DNA of 64,000 bases, from positions 50,901-114,900 of the forward strand of contig NZ_JBBAYJ010000012.1 of assembly GCF_037153975.1 (NCBI RefSeq), read 5' to 3'. The notes under the pieces were generated by a model that searched no databases, was not told where the DNA came from, and saw nothing but the letters and a program-made list of their open reading frames with translations. This document shows positions 24,128 to 32,644 of this stretch, in pieces (the first letter of the stretch is position 1; each line of letters begins with the position of its first letter). The position numbers and the translations under genes are program-made. The stretch is from Aquipuribacter sp. SD81 (GTDB taxonomy: Bacteria; Actinomycetota; Actinomycetes; Actinomycetales; JBBAYJ01).

Positions 24128-24857
24128 CCTGCCTGGCGTGCCCGACCTGCCCGGCGACCTGCCCGGCGACCTGCCCGGCGACCTGCCCGGCGACCTGCCC
24201 GGCGACCCGGCCGGCGGCGCGAGCGGTCCCCGGGCGGGCGCCGCGGGCGGCGCCACCCTCGTCGTCGTGCCCCTGCCGGCGCACGCGGCGGACCGCGCGC
24301 TCGTGCTCGGGCGCGGCCCGCTGCCCGACGGCGAGACGCTCGTCGAGCGGGCCACCGCGACGGCACGGACCGTCGCCGGCGCGGCCGGCGGCGCCGCCCC
24401 CCGGGTCGAGGTCGTCGAGCCGGGTGACCTGTGCGAGGTCCTCGCCCGCGCCGGGACGGCGACCGAGGTCGTCGTGCTCGACCCGCTGTGCGCTCTCGTG
24501 CCGCCGGCCGACGTGGCCGCCGTCGCCGCGCGCTCGCGGACCGGCGGCCGGTGCGCGGCCGCGGTGCTGCCCGTGACCGACACGCTCAAGGCGGTGCACC
24601 GCGACGGCGACCGGGTCGTCGTGGACGCGACGGTCGACCGGGAGGCCTGCCTCGGCGCGGGCACGCCCGTCGTCGTGCCGGCCGGGACCGTGCTCAGCGC
24701 CCCGGTCCCGCTCGGCGACCCCGCCGCGACGCTCGCGGCGCTGCGCGCGGCCGCGACCGTCGACCTCGTCCCCGTGACGGGCGCCGCGCGGCGCGTGCAC
24801 ACCCCGGAGGACGCCGAGGTCCTCGCCCTGTCCCTCGACGCCGCGGCCGCGGGCTGA
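24120..24857 (+). CDS. Degenerate IspD-like (cytidylyltransferase-fold) protein
   Basis: A 245-residue protein. After a start made of repeated DLPG (a 12-bp DNA repeat) it aligns by eye with the back half of IspD: VLPVTDTLKAVHRDGDRVVV, ATVDREACLGAGTPVVVPAG, and VDLVPVTGAARRVHTPEDAE, mirroring PVTDTIK, QTPQ and N-K-T-PEDL of the enzyme. The nucleotide-binding glycine loop (AAGxGxR), QTPQ and the key Arg/Lys residues are missing. The true ispD lies convergently 35 bases away. A structural paralogue or regulatory pseudoenzyme is likely; a MobA-like activity is an alternative. It overlaps the PIN/TRAM gene by 8 bases. Confidence 0.6.
   Translation: MPDLPGVPDLPGDLPGDLPGDLPGDLPGDPAGGASGPRAGAAGGATLVVVPLPAHAADRALVLGRGPLPDGETLVERATATARTVAGAAGGAAPRVEVVEPGDLCEVLARAGTATEVVVLDPLCALVPPADVAAVAARSRTGGRCAAAVLPVTDTLKAVHRDGDRVVVDATVDREACLGAGTPVVVPAGTVLSAPVPLGDPAATLAALRAAATVDLVPVTGAARRVHTPEDAEVLALSLDAAAAG
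24148..24207 (+). repeat. 12-bp coding tandem repeat (TGCCCGGCGACC), five copies
   Basis: Five exact 12-base units at 24148, 24160, 24172, 24184 and 24196 encode consecutive Asp-Leu-Pro-Gly near the N-terminus of the IspD-like protein. The unit equals the non-coding 12-mer at 11120-11192 except for the first base. Confidence 0.92.
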
Positions 24858-24892
24858 GCCGCGGGTCGCGGTCGCGCGGTGGGGCCGGGGCG

Positions 24893-25684
24893 TCAGACCC
24901 GCCCGGCCGCCTCGTCCGTGGTCCCGGTCGCCGCCTGGCCCCCCGCCCGGCCCGCCGCCTCGTCCGCCGCCTCGGCCGCGAGCAGGGCGGAGGCCAGGGG
25001 CAGGTCCGGCGCGAACGTCACCTTGAGGTTGCGCGGGCTGCCGGGCACGCCGACCACCACGAGGTCGGTGTAGCGCTCGACGCAGGCCGCGGTGTCGGTC
25101 CCGGTGAAGCCGTCGGCGTCGGCGCGCCGGTACGCGGCGACGAGCGGCGCCGCGGCGAACGCCTGCGGGGTCTGCACGGCCGCGACGTCGGCGACGGCAC
25201 CGGCGAGCAGCACGTCGCGTCGCGGCACGACGGGCAGCGCCGCCCCCGAGCGGGCCGCCGTCGCCACCACGTCGTCGAACAGCCGCCGCGGCGCGAGCGG
25301 ACGGGCCGCGTCGTGGACCACGACGACGTCGAGCGCGCCCGCGGCGACGTCGGCCTCGAGGACGCGCAGCGCGTTCCGCTCCGAGCCGTGCCGGGTCCCA
25401 CCGCCCGCCACGACGTCGACCGGGCGCGGCCCCGGGCACGAGGCGACAACGGCCCGGACCGCGTCGAGCTCGTCGGCGCGGCCCACGACGACCGTCCGCA
25501 CGCACCAGGGCGCGTCGGCGACGCGCCGCAGCGACCACGCGAGGACCGGTCGTCCCGCCACCGGCGCGAGCACCTTGTTGAGCACGCCGCCCGCACGGGT
25601 GCCGCTCCCGCCCGCCAGCACCACCAGCGCGGCCCGGACACCGGCCCGCGCCGTGGTCCCCGCGTCGGTCCCGGCGTCGCCCAC
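24893..25684 (-). CDS. ispD: 2-C-methyl-D-erythritol 4-phosphate cytidylyltransferase
   Basis: A 263-residue MEP-pathway enzyme joining methylerythritol phosphate to CMP. Motifs are complete: [20 protein letters not shown] (CTP-binding loop with Arg and Lys), [47 protein letters not shown] and [12 protein letters not shown]. The tail after about residue 235 is low complexity (Ala/Gly/Thr-rich) and probably disordered. It is divergent from ispF, with a TACCGT -10 box 6 bases before GTG 25684, unlike the usual ispD-ispF operon. Confidence 0.95.
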   Translation of the reverse strand: MGDAGTDAGTTARAGVRAALVVLAGGSGTRAGGVLNKVLAPVAGRPVLAWSLRRVADAPWCVRTVVVGRADELDAVRAVVASCPGPRPVDVVAGGGTRHGSERNALRVLEADVAAGALDVVVVHDAARPLAPRRLFDDVVATAARSGAALPVVPRRDVLLAGAVADVAAVQTPQAFAAAPLVAAYRRADADGFTGTDTAACVERYTDLVVVGVPGSPRNLKVTFAPDLPLASALLAAEAADEAAGRAGGQAATGTTDEAAGRV

Positions 25685-25690
25685 GCGCGC

Positions 25691-25696
25691 ACGGTA
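25691..25696 (-). promoter_or_regulatory. -10 box of a leaderless promoter (TACCGT, minus strand)
   Basis: Six bases separate it from GTG 25684 of ispD. Confidence 0.5.
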
Positions 25697-25809
25697 GACC
25701 GTCGCGACCGACCGGCCCTCGCCGTCACCGGGACGGCGCGGTTGGATGCCGTCGTGAGCCCGACGCCCTCGCGACCACCCCGCGGCACCACGGACCGGAC
25801 CGGCGCGCC

Positions 25810-26316
25810 GTGACCGGCGGCCTGCCGGACCTGAGGGTGGGCAACGGCGTGGACGTCCACGCCTTCGCCGCCGACGTGCCGTGCCACGTCGCGGGGCTGC
25901 ACTTCCCCGAGGAGCCCGCCGGGCTCGCCGGGCACTCCGACGGCGACGTGGCGGCCCACGCCGCCTGCGACGCCCTGCTGTCCGCCGCGGCGCTCGGCGA
26001 CCTCGGGGCGGTCTTCGGCACGAGCGACCCCCGCTGGTCCGGGGCGTCCGGCACGACGCTGCTCGCGGAGACCGCGCGGCGGGTGCGCGAGGCCGGGTGG
26101 CGGGTGGTCAACGTGTCGGTGCAGGTGGTCGCCGCCCGACCGCGGCTCGGGCCGCGCCGGGCCGAGGCCCAGCAGGTGCTGTCCGAGGCGGTCGGGGCGC
26201 CCGTCTCGGTGTCCGGCACCACGAGCGACGGCCTCGGGCTGACCGGCCGGGGCGAGGGGGCCGCCGCCCTCGCGACGGCCCTGCTCGTGCGCGGCGTGAC
26301 CGGGGGCGACCGGTGA
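25810..26316 (+). CDS. ispF: 2-C-methyl-D-erythritol 2,4-cyclodiphosphate synthase
   Basis: A 168-residue trimeric enzyme of the MEP pathway, acting two steps after IspD. The metal-binding start [10 protein letters not shown], the flexible [20 protein letters not shown] loop with the third metal ligand His, and [20 protein letters not shown] (CDP site) are all intact. It overlaps the PHP-domain gene by 4 bases. Full length; GTG 25810 is the only sensible start. Confidence 0.97.
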   Translation: MTGGLPDLRVGNGVDVHAFAADVPCHVAGLHFPEEPAGLAGHSDGDVAAHAACDALLSAAALGDLGAVFGTSDPRWSGASGTTLLAETARRVREAGWRVVNVSVQVVAARPRLGPRRAEAQQVLSEAVGAPVSVSGTTSDGLGLTGRGEGAAALATALLVRGVTGGDR

Positions 26317-27410
26317 GCACGCGGGTACCCCTCGCGGGCGAGCCCGACGAGCGGCCGCTCGCCCCTCGCGAGGAGCTCGAGCGGGTCGCGTTCCTGCTCG
26401 AGCGCGCGCAGTCGGCGACCCCGCGGGTCAAGGCCTTCCGGACCGCGGCCGCGGTCGTGGGCGGGCTGGCGGACGACGAGGTGCGCCGGCTCGCCGACGA
26501 GGGGGGCCTCACGGGGCTCGCGGGCATCGGCCCGCGCACCGCCGAGGTCGTCACCGAGTCCGTCCGCGGTGAGGTGTCGGGGTACCGCGCGGCGCTCGAG
26601 GCGCAGGTGGGGCCGCTCGTCGCGGACGGCCACGCCCTGCGGGCGGCGCTGCGGGGCGACCTGCACAGCCACACCCTCGCCAGCGACGGCGGCAGCAGCA
26701 TCGAGACGATGGCACGGACGGCGGCGGCGCTCGGCCACGACTACCTGGTGGTCACCGACCACTCCCCCCGCCTCACCGTGGCGAACGGGCTGTCGCCGGA
26801 GCGGCTGCTCGCGCAGCTCGACGAGATCGAGCAGGTGCAGGAGCGCCTCGACGCCGACGGGGTGCCGCTGCGCGTGCTCAGCGGCATCGAGGTCGACATC
26901 CTCGACGACGGCAGCCTCGACCAGACCGACGAGCTGCTCGCCCGGCTCGACGTCGTCGTCGCCTCGGTGCACTCCAAGCTGCGGATGGACGCCGACGCCA
27001 TGACCCGGCGGATGCTGCGCGCCGTGCAGGACCCGCACGTCGACGTGCTCGGGCACTGCACGGGACGGCTCCTCGGCGGGCGGGCGGGTGACTCCCCCGG
27101 CGCCAGCCGCGGCCGCGGCGGGCGCCCGCAGTCGGAGTTCGACGCCGAGCGCGTCTTCGCCGCGTGCGCGGCGGCGGGGACGGCCGTGGAGGTCAACGCC
27201 CGCCCCGAGCGCCTCGACCCGCCCACCGACCTGCTCGCCCTCGCCGCCGACGCGGGGTGCCTGTTCGCCGTCGACTCCGACGCGCACGCGCCCGGGCAGC
27301 TGGACTGGCAGCAGCTCGGCTGCGCGCGCGTGGAGCACGCGGGCATCGACGCCGACCGCGTCGTCGACACGTGGGACCTCGACCGGCTGCTCGCCTGGAC
27401 CCGCGGCTGA
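26313..27410 (+). CDS. PHP-domain phosphoesterase (PolX-like C-terminal half)
   Basis: A 365-residue protein. The first 95 residues contain helix-hairpin-helix segments ([20 protein letters not shown]) like those of the DNA polymerase X family, but the polymerase palm is missing. A metal-dependent PHP domain follows: [78 protein letters not shown] and [10 protein letters not shown]. All expected His/Asp/Glu metal ligands are visible. It may trim DNA ends or hydrolyse a small phosphate ester. It is coupled to ispF by a 4-base overlap. Confidence 0.86.
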   Translation: MSTRVPLAGEPDERPLAPREELERVAFLLERAQSATPRVKAFRTAAAVVGGLADDEVRRLADEGGLTGLAGIGPRTAEVVTESVRGEVSGYRAALEAQVGPLVADGHALRAALRGDLHSHTLASDGGSSIETMARTAAALGHDYLVVTDHSPRLTVANGLSPERLLAQLDEIEQVQERLDADGVPLRVLSGIEVDILDDGSLDQTDELLARLDVVVASVHSKLRMDADAMTRRMLRAVQDPHVDVLGHCTGRLLGGRAGDSPGASRGRGGRPQSEFDAERVFAACAAAGTAVEVNARPERLDPPTDLLALAADAGCLFAVDSDAHAPGQLDWQQLGCARVEHAGIDADRVVDTWDLDRLLAWTRG

Positions 27411-27461
27411 CCCGATCCCGGTCCCCGGCCAGGCGGCATAGGCACAGCGCGCACGACGGGT

Positions 27462-27467
27462 TACCGT
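27462..27467 (+). promoter_or_regulatory. -10 box of a leaderless promoter (TACCGT)
   Basis: TACCGT ends 8 bases before ATG 27476, favouring that start over the GTG at 27470. Confidence 0.45.
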
Positions 27468-27475
27468 GAGTGGCG

Positions 27476-28294
27476 ATGAGGCTGGACGTGCCGACGCCCA
27501 CCCTGCCGGCAGGGTGCCTCGTGCGAGCCCTGCGACCGGCGGACACCGCCCGCACCGCGCGCCTGCACCGCCGCCTCCTGCCCAACGGCCTGTTCCCGCG
27601 CCTCGGGCAGGCCTTCGTCCGGCGCTGGCACCGCACGTTCCTCGACACCCCCGCCGCGCTCGGCCTGGGCGTCGTCCGCTCCGGCGAGGTCGTGGCCTTC
27701 GTGCTCGTGACGCTCGACCAGCGCCTGTACCTGCGGCACGTGCTGCGCACCCACCGGACGGCGCTGCTGTGGCGGGGCGCGCTCGGCCTGCTCGTGCGCC
27801 CGGCGGTGCTCGTCCGGTTCCTGCGCACCCGGGTGCGTGCCTACGCCCGCCACCTGCTGCCGCGCCGCCTGCGCGCGGGGGCCGCCGCGCAGGCCGGCCC
27901 CGCGCCCGGGCCCGACGGGACGCCGCGACCCGGGCGCCGGGTCCGGGTCGCGGTCGTGCACGCCGTCGTCACCGTGCCCGGGGCGCGCGGGCTGGGGCTC
28001 GCGCGGGCGCTGCTGGAGACCGCGGTGGCGGCGGCGGCCGCCGCGCGCGCCGACCACGTCGCCCTCGTCACCGACTGCTCCGACCCCGACCTCGGGCTCC
28101 CGCCGGAGGGCGCCGCCGCGATGTACGAGCGGCTCGGCTGGACGCGCGCCGAGGTGCGCCGCCACCGCGACGGCCGGTGGGTGGCGGAGTACCGGCTCCC
28201 GCTCGCGCGCGTCACCACGCCGGGCACCGTCCTCGACCTGACGGCCGGCTCCGCGCCGGTGGGCGCCGACGGGCGCCCCGAGGGCCGGGCGTGA
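27476..28294 (+). CDS. GNAT-family N-acetyltransferase
   Basis: A 272-residue acyltransferase-like protein. The N-terminus (LVRALRPADTARTARLHRRL) is a typical GNAT first strand and helix. The acetyl-CoA binding region is VHAVVTVPGARGLGLARALLETAV, with the loop GARGLG in place of the classical QxxGxG/A, then AAAMYERLGWTRAEV as the terminal strand. A basic, variable insertion (about residues 85-145) separates the halves. ATG 27476 is chosen because of the -10 box. Coupled by a 4-base overlap to a lipoprotein peptidase, it may act on the cell envelope; the substrate is unknown. Confidence 0.78.
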   Translation: MRLDVPTPTLPAGCLVRALRPADTARTARLHRRLLPNGLFPRLGQAFVRRWHRTFLDTPAALGLGVVRSGEVVAFVLVTLDQRLYLRHVLRTHRTALLWRGALGLLVRPAVLVRFLRTRVRAYARHLLPRRLRAGAAAQAGPAPGPDGTPRPGRRVRVAVVHAVVTVPGARGLGLARALLETAVAAAAAARADHVALVTDCSDPDLGLPPEGAAAMYERLGWTRAEVRRHRDGRWVAEYRLPLARVTTPGTVLDLTAGSAPVGADGRPEGRA

Positions 28295-29388
28295 GGCGCG
28301 GGGACCGGACGGGGCGCAACGGGGACGGCGGCGAGGGGCGCTGGAGCCGGCGCGGCCTGCTGCTCGCCGCCGCGGCCGCGGGCGGCAGCGGCCTCGCGGC
28401 CTGCTCGGCGCGGCCCGGCCCGGACGTCGCCGCGCCGACCGTGACCTCCACCGTCACCACGGGCGGGCCGACCGTCACCGTCGAGGCGACACCGCCGCCG
28501 CGGACGGTGACCGCGGCGCCCGAGGCCCCACCCGTGCCGACCCTGCCCGACCGGCCGGCGCCGTACGAGGTGCTGCCCGGCGAGATGCTCGCGGCCTGCA
28601 AGCGGGACGCGGTCCGCTTCCTCGAGGCCGTCATGTCGGTCGACGACCTCGGCCGCGACGACGACGCCCTCGCCGAGCGCCTCGCCCCGACCGGGCAGGA
28701 CCCCGGCGTCGCCCGGCCGCTGCTCGGGCTCCTGCCCCAGCGGGGGCCGGCGGCGCTGCGCGTGACGTACCCGCAGTACGGCGGGCTGAACGCCGAGGAG
28801 GACCGGGCGAGCCAGATGGTCCTCGGCGACCTGCTGCTGCTGGACGGGGCGGGCGACCTCGTGCGCCGGCCGTTCGGCGCCGACGTGCGGCTGAGCCGCG
28901 ACGGCGACCGCTGGGTGGTGACGTCGGTGCAGCCGGCCTTCCCCGACCCGCCGCTGCCGCCGCTGCCCGGGCCGGTCCAGGCCCTGCTGGAGGACGACCG
29001 CGTCGAGCTGTCCGGCATCGCCGCCGCCGACCTCCGCTCGGGCGTCGTCCACGAGTCGGTCGCCCTCGCGCTCACCGAGCTCGCGGCGCGCTGGCGAGTC
29101 CGGGTCCACGTCCTGTACTCCGCCCACCCCGTCAACGTCTTCGCCACGACGAGGCCGTCCGCGCACACCGTCGGGCGCGCGGTCGACGTCACGGCCCTGG
29201 ACGGGCTGTGGGTCGTGGACCGCGAGCGCGCCCCGTGGCGGGCGTTCATGGCGGCGGCCCTCGAGGCCGGCGCCACCGACATCGGCGGGCCCGCGGAGCT
29301 GCGGCCGGCGGAGCGGTACTTCACCGACCGGGTCCACCAGGACCACGTCCACCTCGGGTTCCCGCTGCCGCCGGACCGTCGGGTCTGA
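28291..29388 (+). CDS. Lipoprotein M15-type peptidase (D,D-carboxypeptidase-like)
   Basis: A 365-residue exported protein. The N-terminus combines a twin-arginine-like [17 protein letters not shown] with lipobox LAAC, then a Thr/Pro linker and an NTF2-like middle region (residues about 100-215). The C-terminal domain has the zinc-peptidase motifs SAHTVGRAVDVTALDG (SxHxxGxAxD) and VHQDHVHLGF (HxH). It would trim peptidoglycan peptides at the outer membrane face. GTG 28291 overlaps the acetyltransferase stop. No partner protein is evident. Confidence 0.82.
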   Translation: MRRGDRTGRNGDGGEGRWSRRGLLLAAAAAGGSGLAACSARPGPDVAAPTVTSTVTTGGPTVTVEATPPPRTVTAAPEAPPVPTLPDRPAPYEVLPGEMLAACKRDAVRFLEAVMSVDDLGRDDDALAERLAPTGQDPGVARPLLGLLPQRGPAALRVTYPQYGGLNAEEDRASQMVLGDLLLLDGAGDLVRRPFGADVRLSRDGDRWVVTSVQPAFPDPPLPPLPGPVQALLEDDRVELSGIAAADLRSGVVHESVALALTELAARWRVRVHVLYSAHPVNVFATTRPSAHTVGRAVDVTALDGLWVVDRERAPWRAFMAAALEAGATDIGGPAELRPAERYFTDRVHQDHVHLGFPLPPDRRV

Positions 29389-29479
29389 GGCGGTCGCGGC
29401 CCGCGGGGGCCCGCGGCTGCGGCCCGCCGCAGCGCGGGCCGGGGGGTTGCCCCCACTGCCGGACCGCTCGGGGCGGACG

Positions 29480-29485
29480 TACCGT
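29480..29485 (+). promoter_or_regulatory. -10 box of a leaderless promoter (TACCGT)
   Basis: TACCGT ends 6 bases before ATG 29492. Confidence 0.5.
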
Positions 29486-29491
29486 GGTGGC

Positions 29492-30751
29492 ATGTCCGCT
29501 GCAGCCCGCTGGCTCGTGCCCGCCGCCGTCACCGCCGTCGTGGTGGGGGGCGGGGTCGCCGCGTCCGCCTCCTCCGACGCCACCCCGGACCTGCCGGAGC
29601 GCAGCGCCGAGGACCTGCTCGTCGCCGTCGCCGAGGCCGAGCCCGAGCCGTTCTCCGGCACCGTCCGGACCGTCGCCGCCCTCGGCCTGCCGGACCTGTC
29701 CGGGCTGGCCGGCGCCGCCGGCGGCGCCGGACCGGAGCAGACGTCCACCGACCCGACCGCCGTGCTCACGCGCCTGCTGTCGGGCGAGAACGAGCTGCGC
29801 GTGTGGGTCGGGGGCCCGGAGCAGCAGCGGGTGTCGCTCGTCGACGACTTCACCGAGCTCGACGTCGTCCGCGACGGCGACGTCGTGTGGACGTACTCCT
29901 CGAGCGAGGACACCGCGACGCGGTTCGACCTCGCCGAGGCACGCGCCGACGCCGAGGCCGCGTGGGCGGAGAAGGAGGCCTCGCTCACCGACTCCGAGCG
30001 CGCGGCCCTCGAGGAGCACCTCGCGGAGCTCCGCGCCGGCCTCGAAACCGCCGAGGACCCGTTCGCCGGCATGACGCCCGACGAGGTCGCCCGCACGCTG
30101 CTCGCCGACGTCGAGGACACCGAGGTCGCCGTCGGCACCCCGCGCGTCGTCGCGGGCCGGGACGCCTACACGCTGACCGCGACCCCGCAGGACGACGAGA
30201 CCCTCGTCGGCACCCTCGAGGTCGCCGTCGACGCCGAGACGGGGCACGTGCTGCAGGTGTCGGTCGGCGCCCGCGGCCAGGGCGAGCCCGCCTTCGTCAC
30301 CGGCTTCACCTCGCTCGACCTCACGGCGCCGGACGCGTCGGTGTTCGACTTCTCCCCCGCGCCCGGCACGACGGTCGTGGAGCCGCAGGCCGAGCCGCGC
30401 GAGGACGAGACCGCCGCCCCGCACGCGGAGGCCGGCGCGGCGAGCGACGCGCCGGAGCCCGTCGTGCACGGCGAGGGCTGGTCGACCGTCCTCGAGCTCG
30501 CGGCCCCCGAGGCCGGTGCCGACTGGCGGATGGAGCTGGGTGACGGCGCCGCCGCGGGTGGGCCCGAGGTCCGCGAGGGCGACCTGCCTGAGGGCGCCGG
30601 GGACCCGGCCGCCCTGCTCGAGGGCCTCACGGCCGAGGTCGACGGCGGCCGCGTGCTCACGAGCACGCTGCTGAGCGTCCTGCTCACCGACGACGGCCGC
30701 GTGCTCGTCGGGGCGGTCGAGCCCGCGGTGCTGCAGCGCTACGCCGGCTGA
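29492..30751 (+). CDS. LolA-like / DUF2092 exported protein
   Basis: A 419-residue secreted protein with signal peptide WLVPAAVTAVVVGGGVAASA. The mature part has the half-barrel pattern of lipoprotein-carrier proteins: SAEDLLVAVAEAEPEPFSGT, ENELRVWVGGPEQQRVSLVD, DVVWTYSSSEDTATRFDL, and GRDAYTLTATPQDDETLVGT. A negatively charged linker (about residues 310-330) leads to a second short domain. It precedes an ABC exporter (gap 16 bases), a common actinobacterial arrangement that suggests a lipid or lipoprotein handover role. Confidence 0.8.
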   Translation: MSAAARWLVPAAVTAVVVGGGVAASASSDATPDLPERSAEDLLVAVAEAEPEPFSGTVRTVAALGLPDLSGLAGAAGGAGPEQTSTDPTAVLTRLLSGENELRVWVGGPEQQRVSLVDDFTELDVVRDGDVVWTYSSSEDTATRFDLAEARADAEAAWAEKEASLTDSERAALEEHLAELRAGLETAEDPFAGMTPDEVARTLLADVEDTEVAVGTPRVVAGRDAYTLTATPQDDETLVGTLEVAVDAETGHVLQVSVGARGQGEPAFVTGFTSLDLTAPDASVFDFSPAPGTTVVEPQAEPREDETAAPHAEAGAASDAPEPVVHGEGWSTVLELAAPEAGADWRMELGDGAAAGGPEVREGDLPEGAGDPAALLEGLTAEVDGGRVLTSTLLSVLLTDDGRVLVGAVEPAVLQRYAG

Positions 30752-30767
30752 CCGGGCGGTCCAGCGG

Positions 30768-31727
30768 GTGAGCGACCTCGCGGTCCGCACCACCGGCCTC
30801 ACCAAGCGCTACGGGCAGCAGGTCGCCGTCGACGGCGTCGACCTCGCCGTCCCGGCCGGGGCCGTGTACGGCTTCCTCGGCCCGAACGGGTCCGGGAAGA
30901 CCACGACCATCCGGGTGCTGCTCGGCCTCGCCCGTCCCAGCGGCGGCGAGGTCGAGCTGCTCGGCTCGCCCATGCCCGCGTCGTGGCGCGACGTGCTACC
31001 GCGGGTCGGCGCGCTCGTCGAGGGGCCGGCGTTCTACCCGTGGCTGTCCGGGCCGGCGAACCTCGCCCGGCTCGACGCCGCCGACCGCGACGCCGACCCG
31101 CGCACCCGCCGGGCGCGGGTGGGGGCGGCGCTGGAGCGGGTCGGGCTCGCCCGCGCCGGGCGCAAGCGCGTGAAGGCGTACTCGCTCGGCATGAAGCAGC
31201 GCCTCGGGATCGCCGGGGCGCTGCTGCGCCCGCGGGACCTGCTCGTGCTCGACGAGCCCACCAACGGCCTGGACCCGCAGGGCACGCGGGAGGTGCGCAC
31301 GCTCGTCCGCTCGCTCGCGGCGGACGGCACGACCCTCGTCGTCTCCTCGCACCTGCTCGCCGAGATCGAGCAGGTGTGCAGCCACGTCGGCGTCATGAGC
31401 GGCGGCCGCCTCGTCGCGCAGGGCACCCTCGCCGGGCTCGCCGAGGAGAGCGAGCGCGAGCTCGTGCTCCTCACGCCCGACCCGGACGAGGCCCGCCGCG
31501 TGCTGCAGGCGCGGGGTCTCGGCACCACCGCAGGCGCCGGGGCCGCGTACGACCGCGCGGCGACGCTCGTCGCGGCGCTGCCGCGCGACGGCGCACCTGC
31601 CGTGGAGGACGTCGTGGCCTCGCTCGTGACCGCCGGGGTGCGGGTGCGGGGCGTGCACGTGCGGGCGCAGACGCTCGAGGAGCGCTTCGTCGAGCTCACC
31701 GGGGAGGGGTTCGAGGTCCGTGGCTGA
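30768..31727 (+). CDS. ABC transporter ATP-binding protein
   Basis: A 319-residue exporter ATPase. Walker A is GFLGPNGSGKTTTIRVLLGL, the signature region KAYSLGMKQRLGIAGALL, and Walker B LLVLDEPTNGLDPQGT, followed by the switch His in VSSHLLAEIEQV. The C-terminal 90 residues form a small regulatory domain. It overlaps the permease gene by 8 bases and belongs to the drug/lipid ABC-2 exporter class. The substrate is unknown. Confidence 0.92.
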   Translation: MSDLAVRTTGLTKRYGQQVAVDGVDLAVPAGAVYGFLGPNGSGKTTTIRVLLGLARPSGGEVELLGSPMPASWRDVLPRVGALVEGPAFYPWLSGPANLARLDAADRDADPRTRRARVGAALERVGLARAGRKRVKAYSLGMKQRLGIAGALLRPRDLLVLDEPTNGLDPQGTREVRTLVRSLAADGTTLVVSSHLLAEIEQVCSHVGVMSGGRLVAQGTLAGLAEESERELVLLTPDPDEARRVLQARGLGTTAGAGAAYDRAATLVAALPRDGAPAVEDVVASLVTAGVRVRGVHVRAQTLEERFVELTGEGFEVRG

Positions 31728-32577
31728 CACCGGGGCGGCGACCGGAGGCGGTACCCGGCGACGGGTCGTCGACCCGCTGCTCGTCAGCGAGCTCGCGACG
31801 ATGTTCACCCGGCGCCGGCACCTGGCGATCCTCGCGGTGCTCGCGGCCGTGCCCGTGCTCATCGCGGTGGCCGTGCGGCTGTCCGACCCCGTGGGTGCCG
31901 GCGACGGACCCCCGTTCCTCGACCGGGTCACCCAGAACGGGCTGTTCGTCGGGCTGACGGCGCTCGTCATCTGCGTCCCGCTGTTCCTGCCGCTGGCCGT
32001 GGGGGTCGTCGCGGGCGACGCGGTCGCCGGCGAGGCCGGCACCGGGACCCTGCGCTACCTGCTGCTGTCCCCGGCCGGGCGGACCCGGCTGCTCGCGGTC
32101 AAGCTCGCCGGCGTCGTCGCCTTCTGCCTGGCCGCGACGCTGACGGTCGTGCTCACCGGCGCCGCGGTCGGGCTCGCCGTCTTCGGCGCGCAGGACGTCG
32201 CCGTGCTGTCCGGCGGGACGATCACCCCGTGGGAGTCCTTCGGGCGCGCGCTGCTCGCGGCCGCCTACGTGACGGTGTCGCTCGTCGGGCTCGGCACGGT
32301 CGGGGTCTTCATCTCCACGCTCACCGACGTGCCGGTCGGCGCGATGGCGGCGACGGTCACCGTCGCCGTGGTCGCGCAGGTGGTCGGGCAGATCCCGCAG
32401 GTGGAGGTCGTGCACCCGTGGCTGCTCACGTACCGCTGGTTCGAGGTCGCCGACGTGCTCCGGGACCCCGTGGCGTGGGAGTCCTTCCGCCTCAACGCGC
32501 TGCTGCAGGCGGGCTACGTCGCGGTGTTCGGCGCGCTCGCGTGGGCGAGGTTCACCTCGAAGGACGTCCTCAGCTGA
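31720..32577 (+). CDS. ABC-2 type transporter permease
   Basis: A 285-residue integral membrane protein with six predicted spans: HLAILAVLAAVPVLIAVAVR, LFVGLTALVICVPLFLPLAV, and others, with the conserved cytosolic motif EAGTGTLRYLLLSPAGRTRL of ABC-2 permeases. It pairs with the ATPase at 30768 and probably with the LolA-like protein at 29492 in one operon. GTG 31720 lies inside the end of the ATPase gene. Confidence 0.88.
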   Translation: MADTGAATGGGTRRRVVDPLLVSELATMFTRRRHLAILAVLAAVPVLIAVAVRLSDPVGAGDGPPFLDRVTQNGLFVGLTALVICVPLFLPLAVGVVAGDAVAGEAGTGTLRYLLLSPAGRTRLLAVKLAGVVAFCLAATLTVVLTGAAVGLAVFGAQDVAVLSGGTITPWESFGRALLAAAYVTVSLVGLGTVGVFISTLTDVPVGAMAATVTVAVVAQVVGQIPQVEVVHPWLLTYRWFEVADVLRDPVAWESFRLNALLQAGYVAVFGALAWARFTSKDVLS

Positions 32578-32610
32578 CGAACGTCCGGACTCGTCGGGCT
32601 CTCCCCCACT

Positions 32611-32638
32611 GCTAGCCGCACGTGCGGACGGCTAGCGT
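32611..32638 (+). promoter_or_regulatory. Operator palindrome overlapping the -10 box of the molybdate regulator
   Basis: GCTAGCCG (32611-32618) and CGGCTAGC (32629-32636) form perfect arms around CACGTGCGGA; the inner CCGCACGTGCGG (32616-32627) is also a perfect palindrome. The right arm includes the leaderless -10 box TAGCGT (32633-32638), 6 bases before GTG 32645. This suggests self-repression by the encoded helix-turn-helix/molybdate-binding protein. Confidence 0.6.
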
Positions 32639-32644
32639 GGTGTC

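Noticed and set aside
24120..24857. The plus-strand gene as a second functional IspD
   Set aside because: It lacks the CTP-binding glycine loop, QTPQ and the conserved basic residues, while a complete ispD is adjacent.
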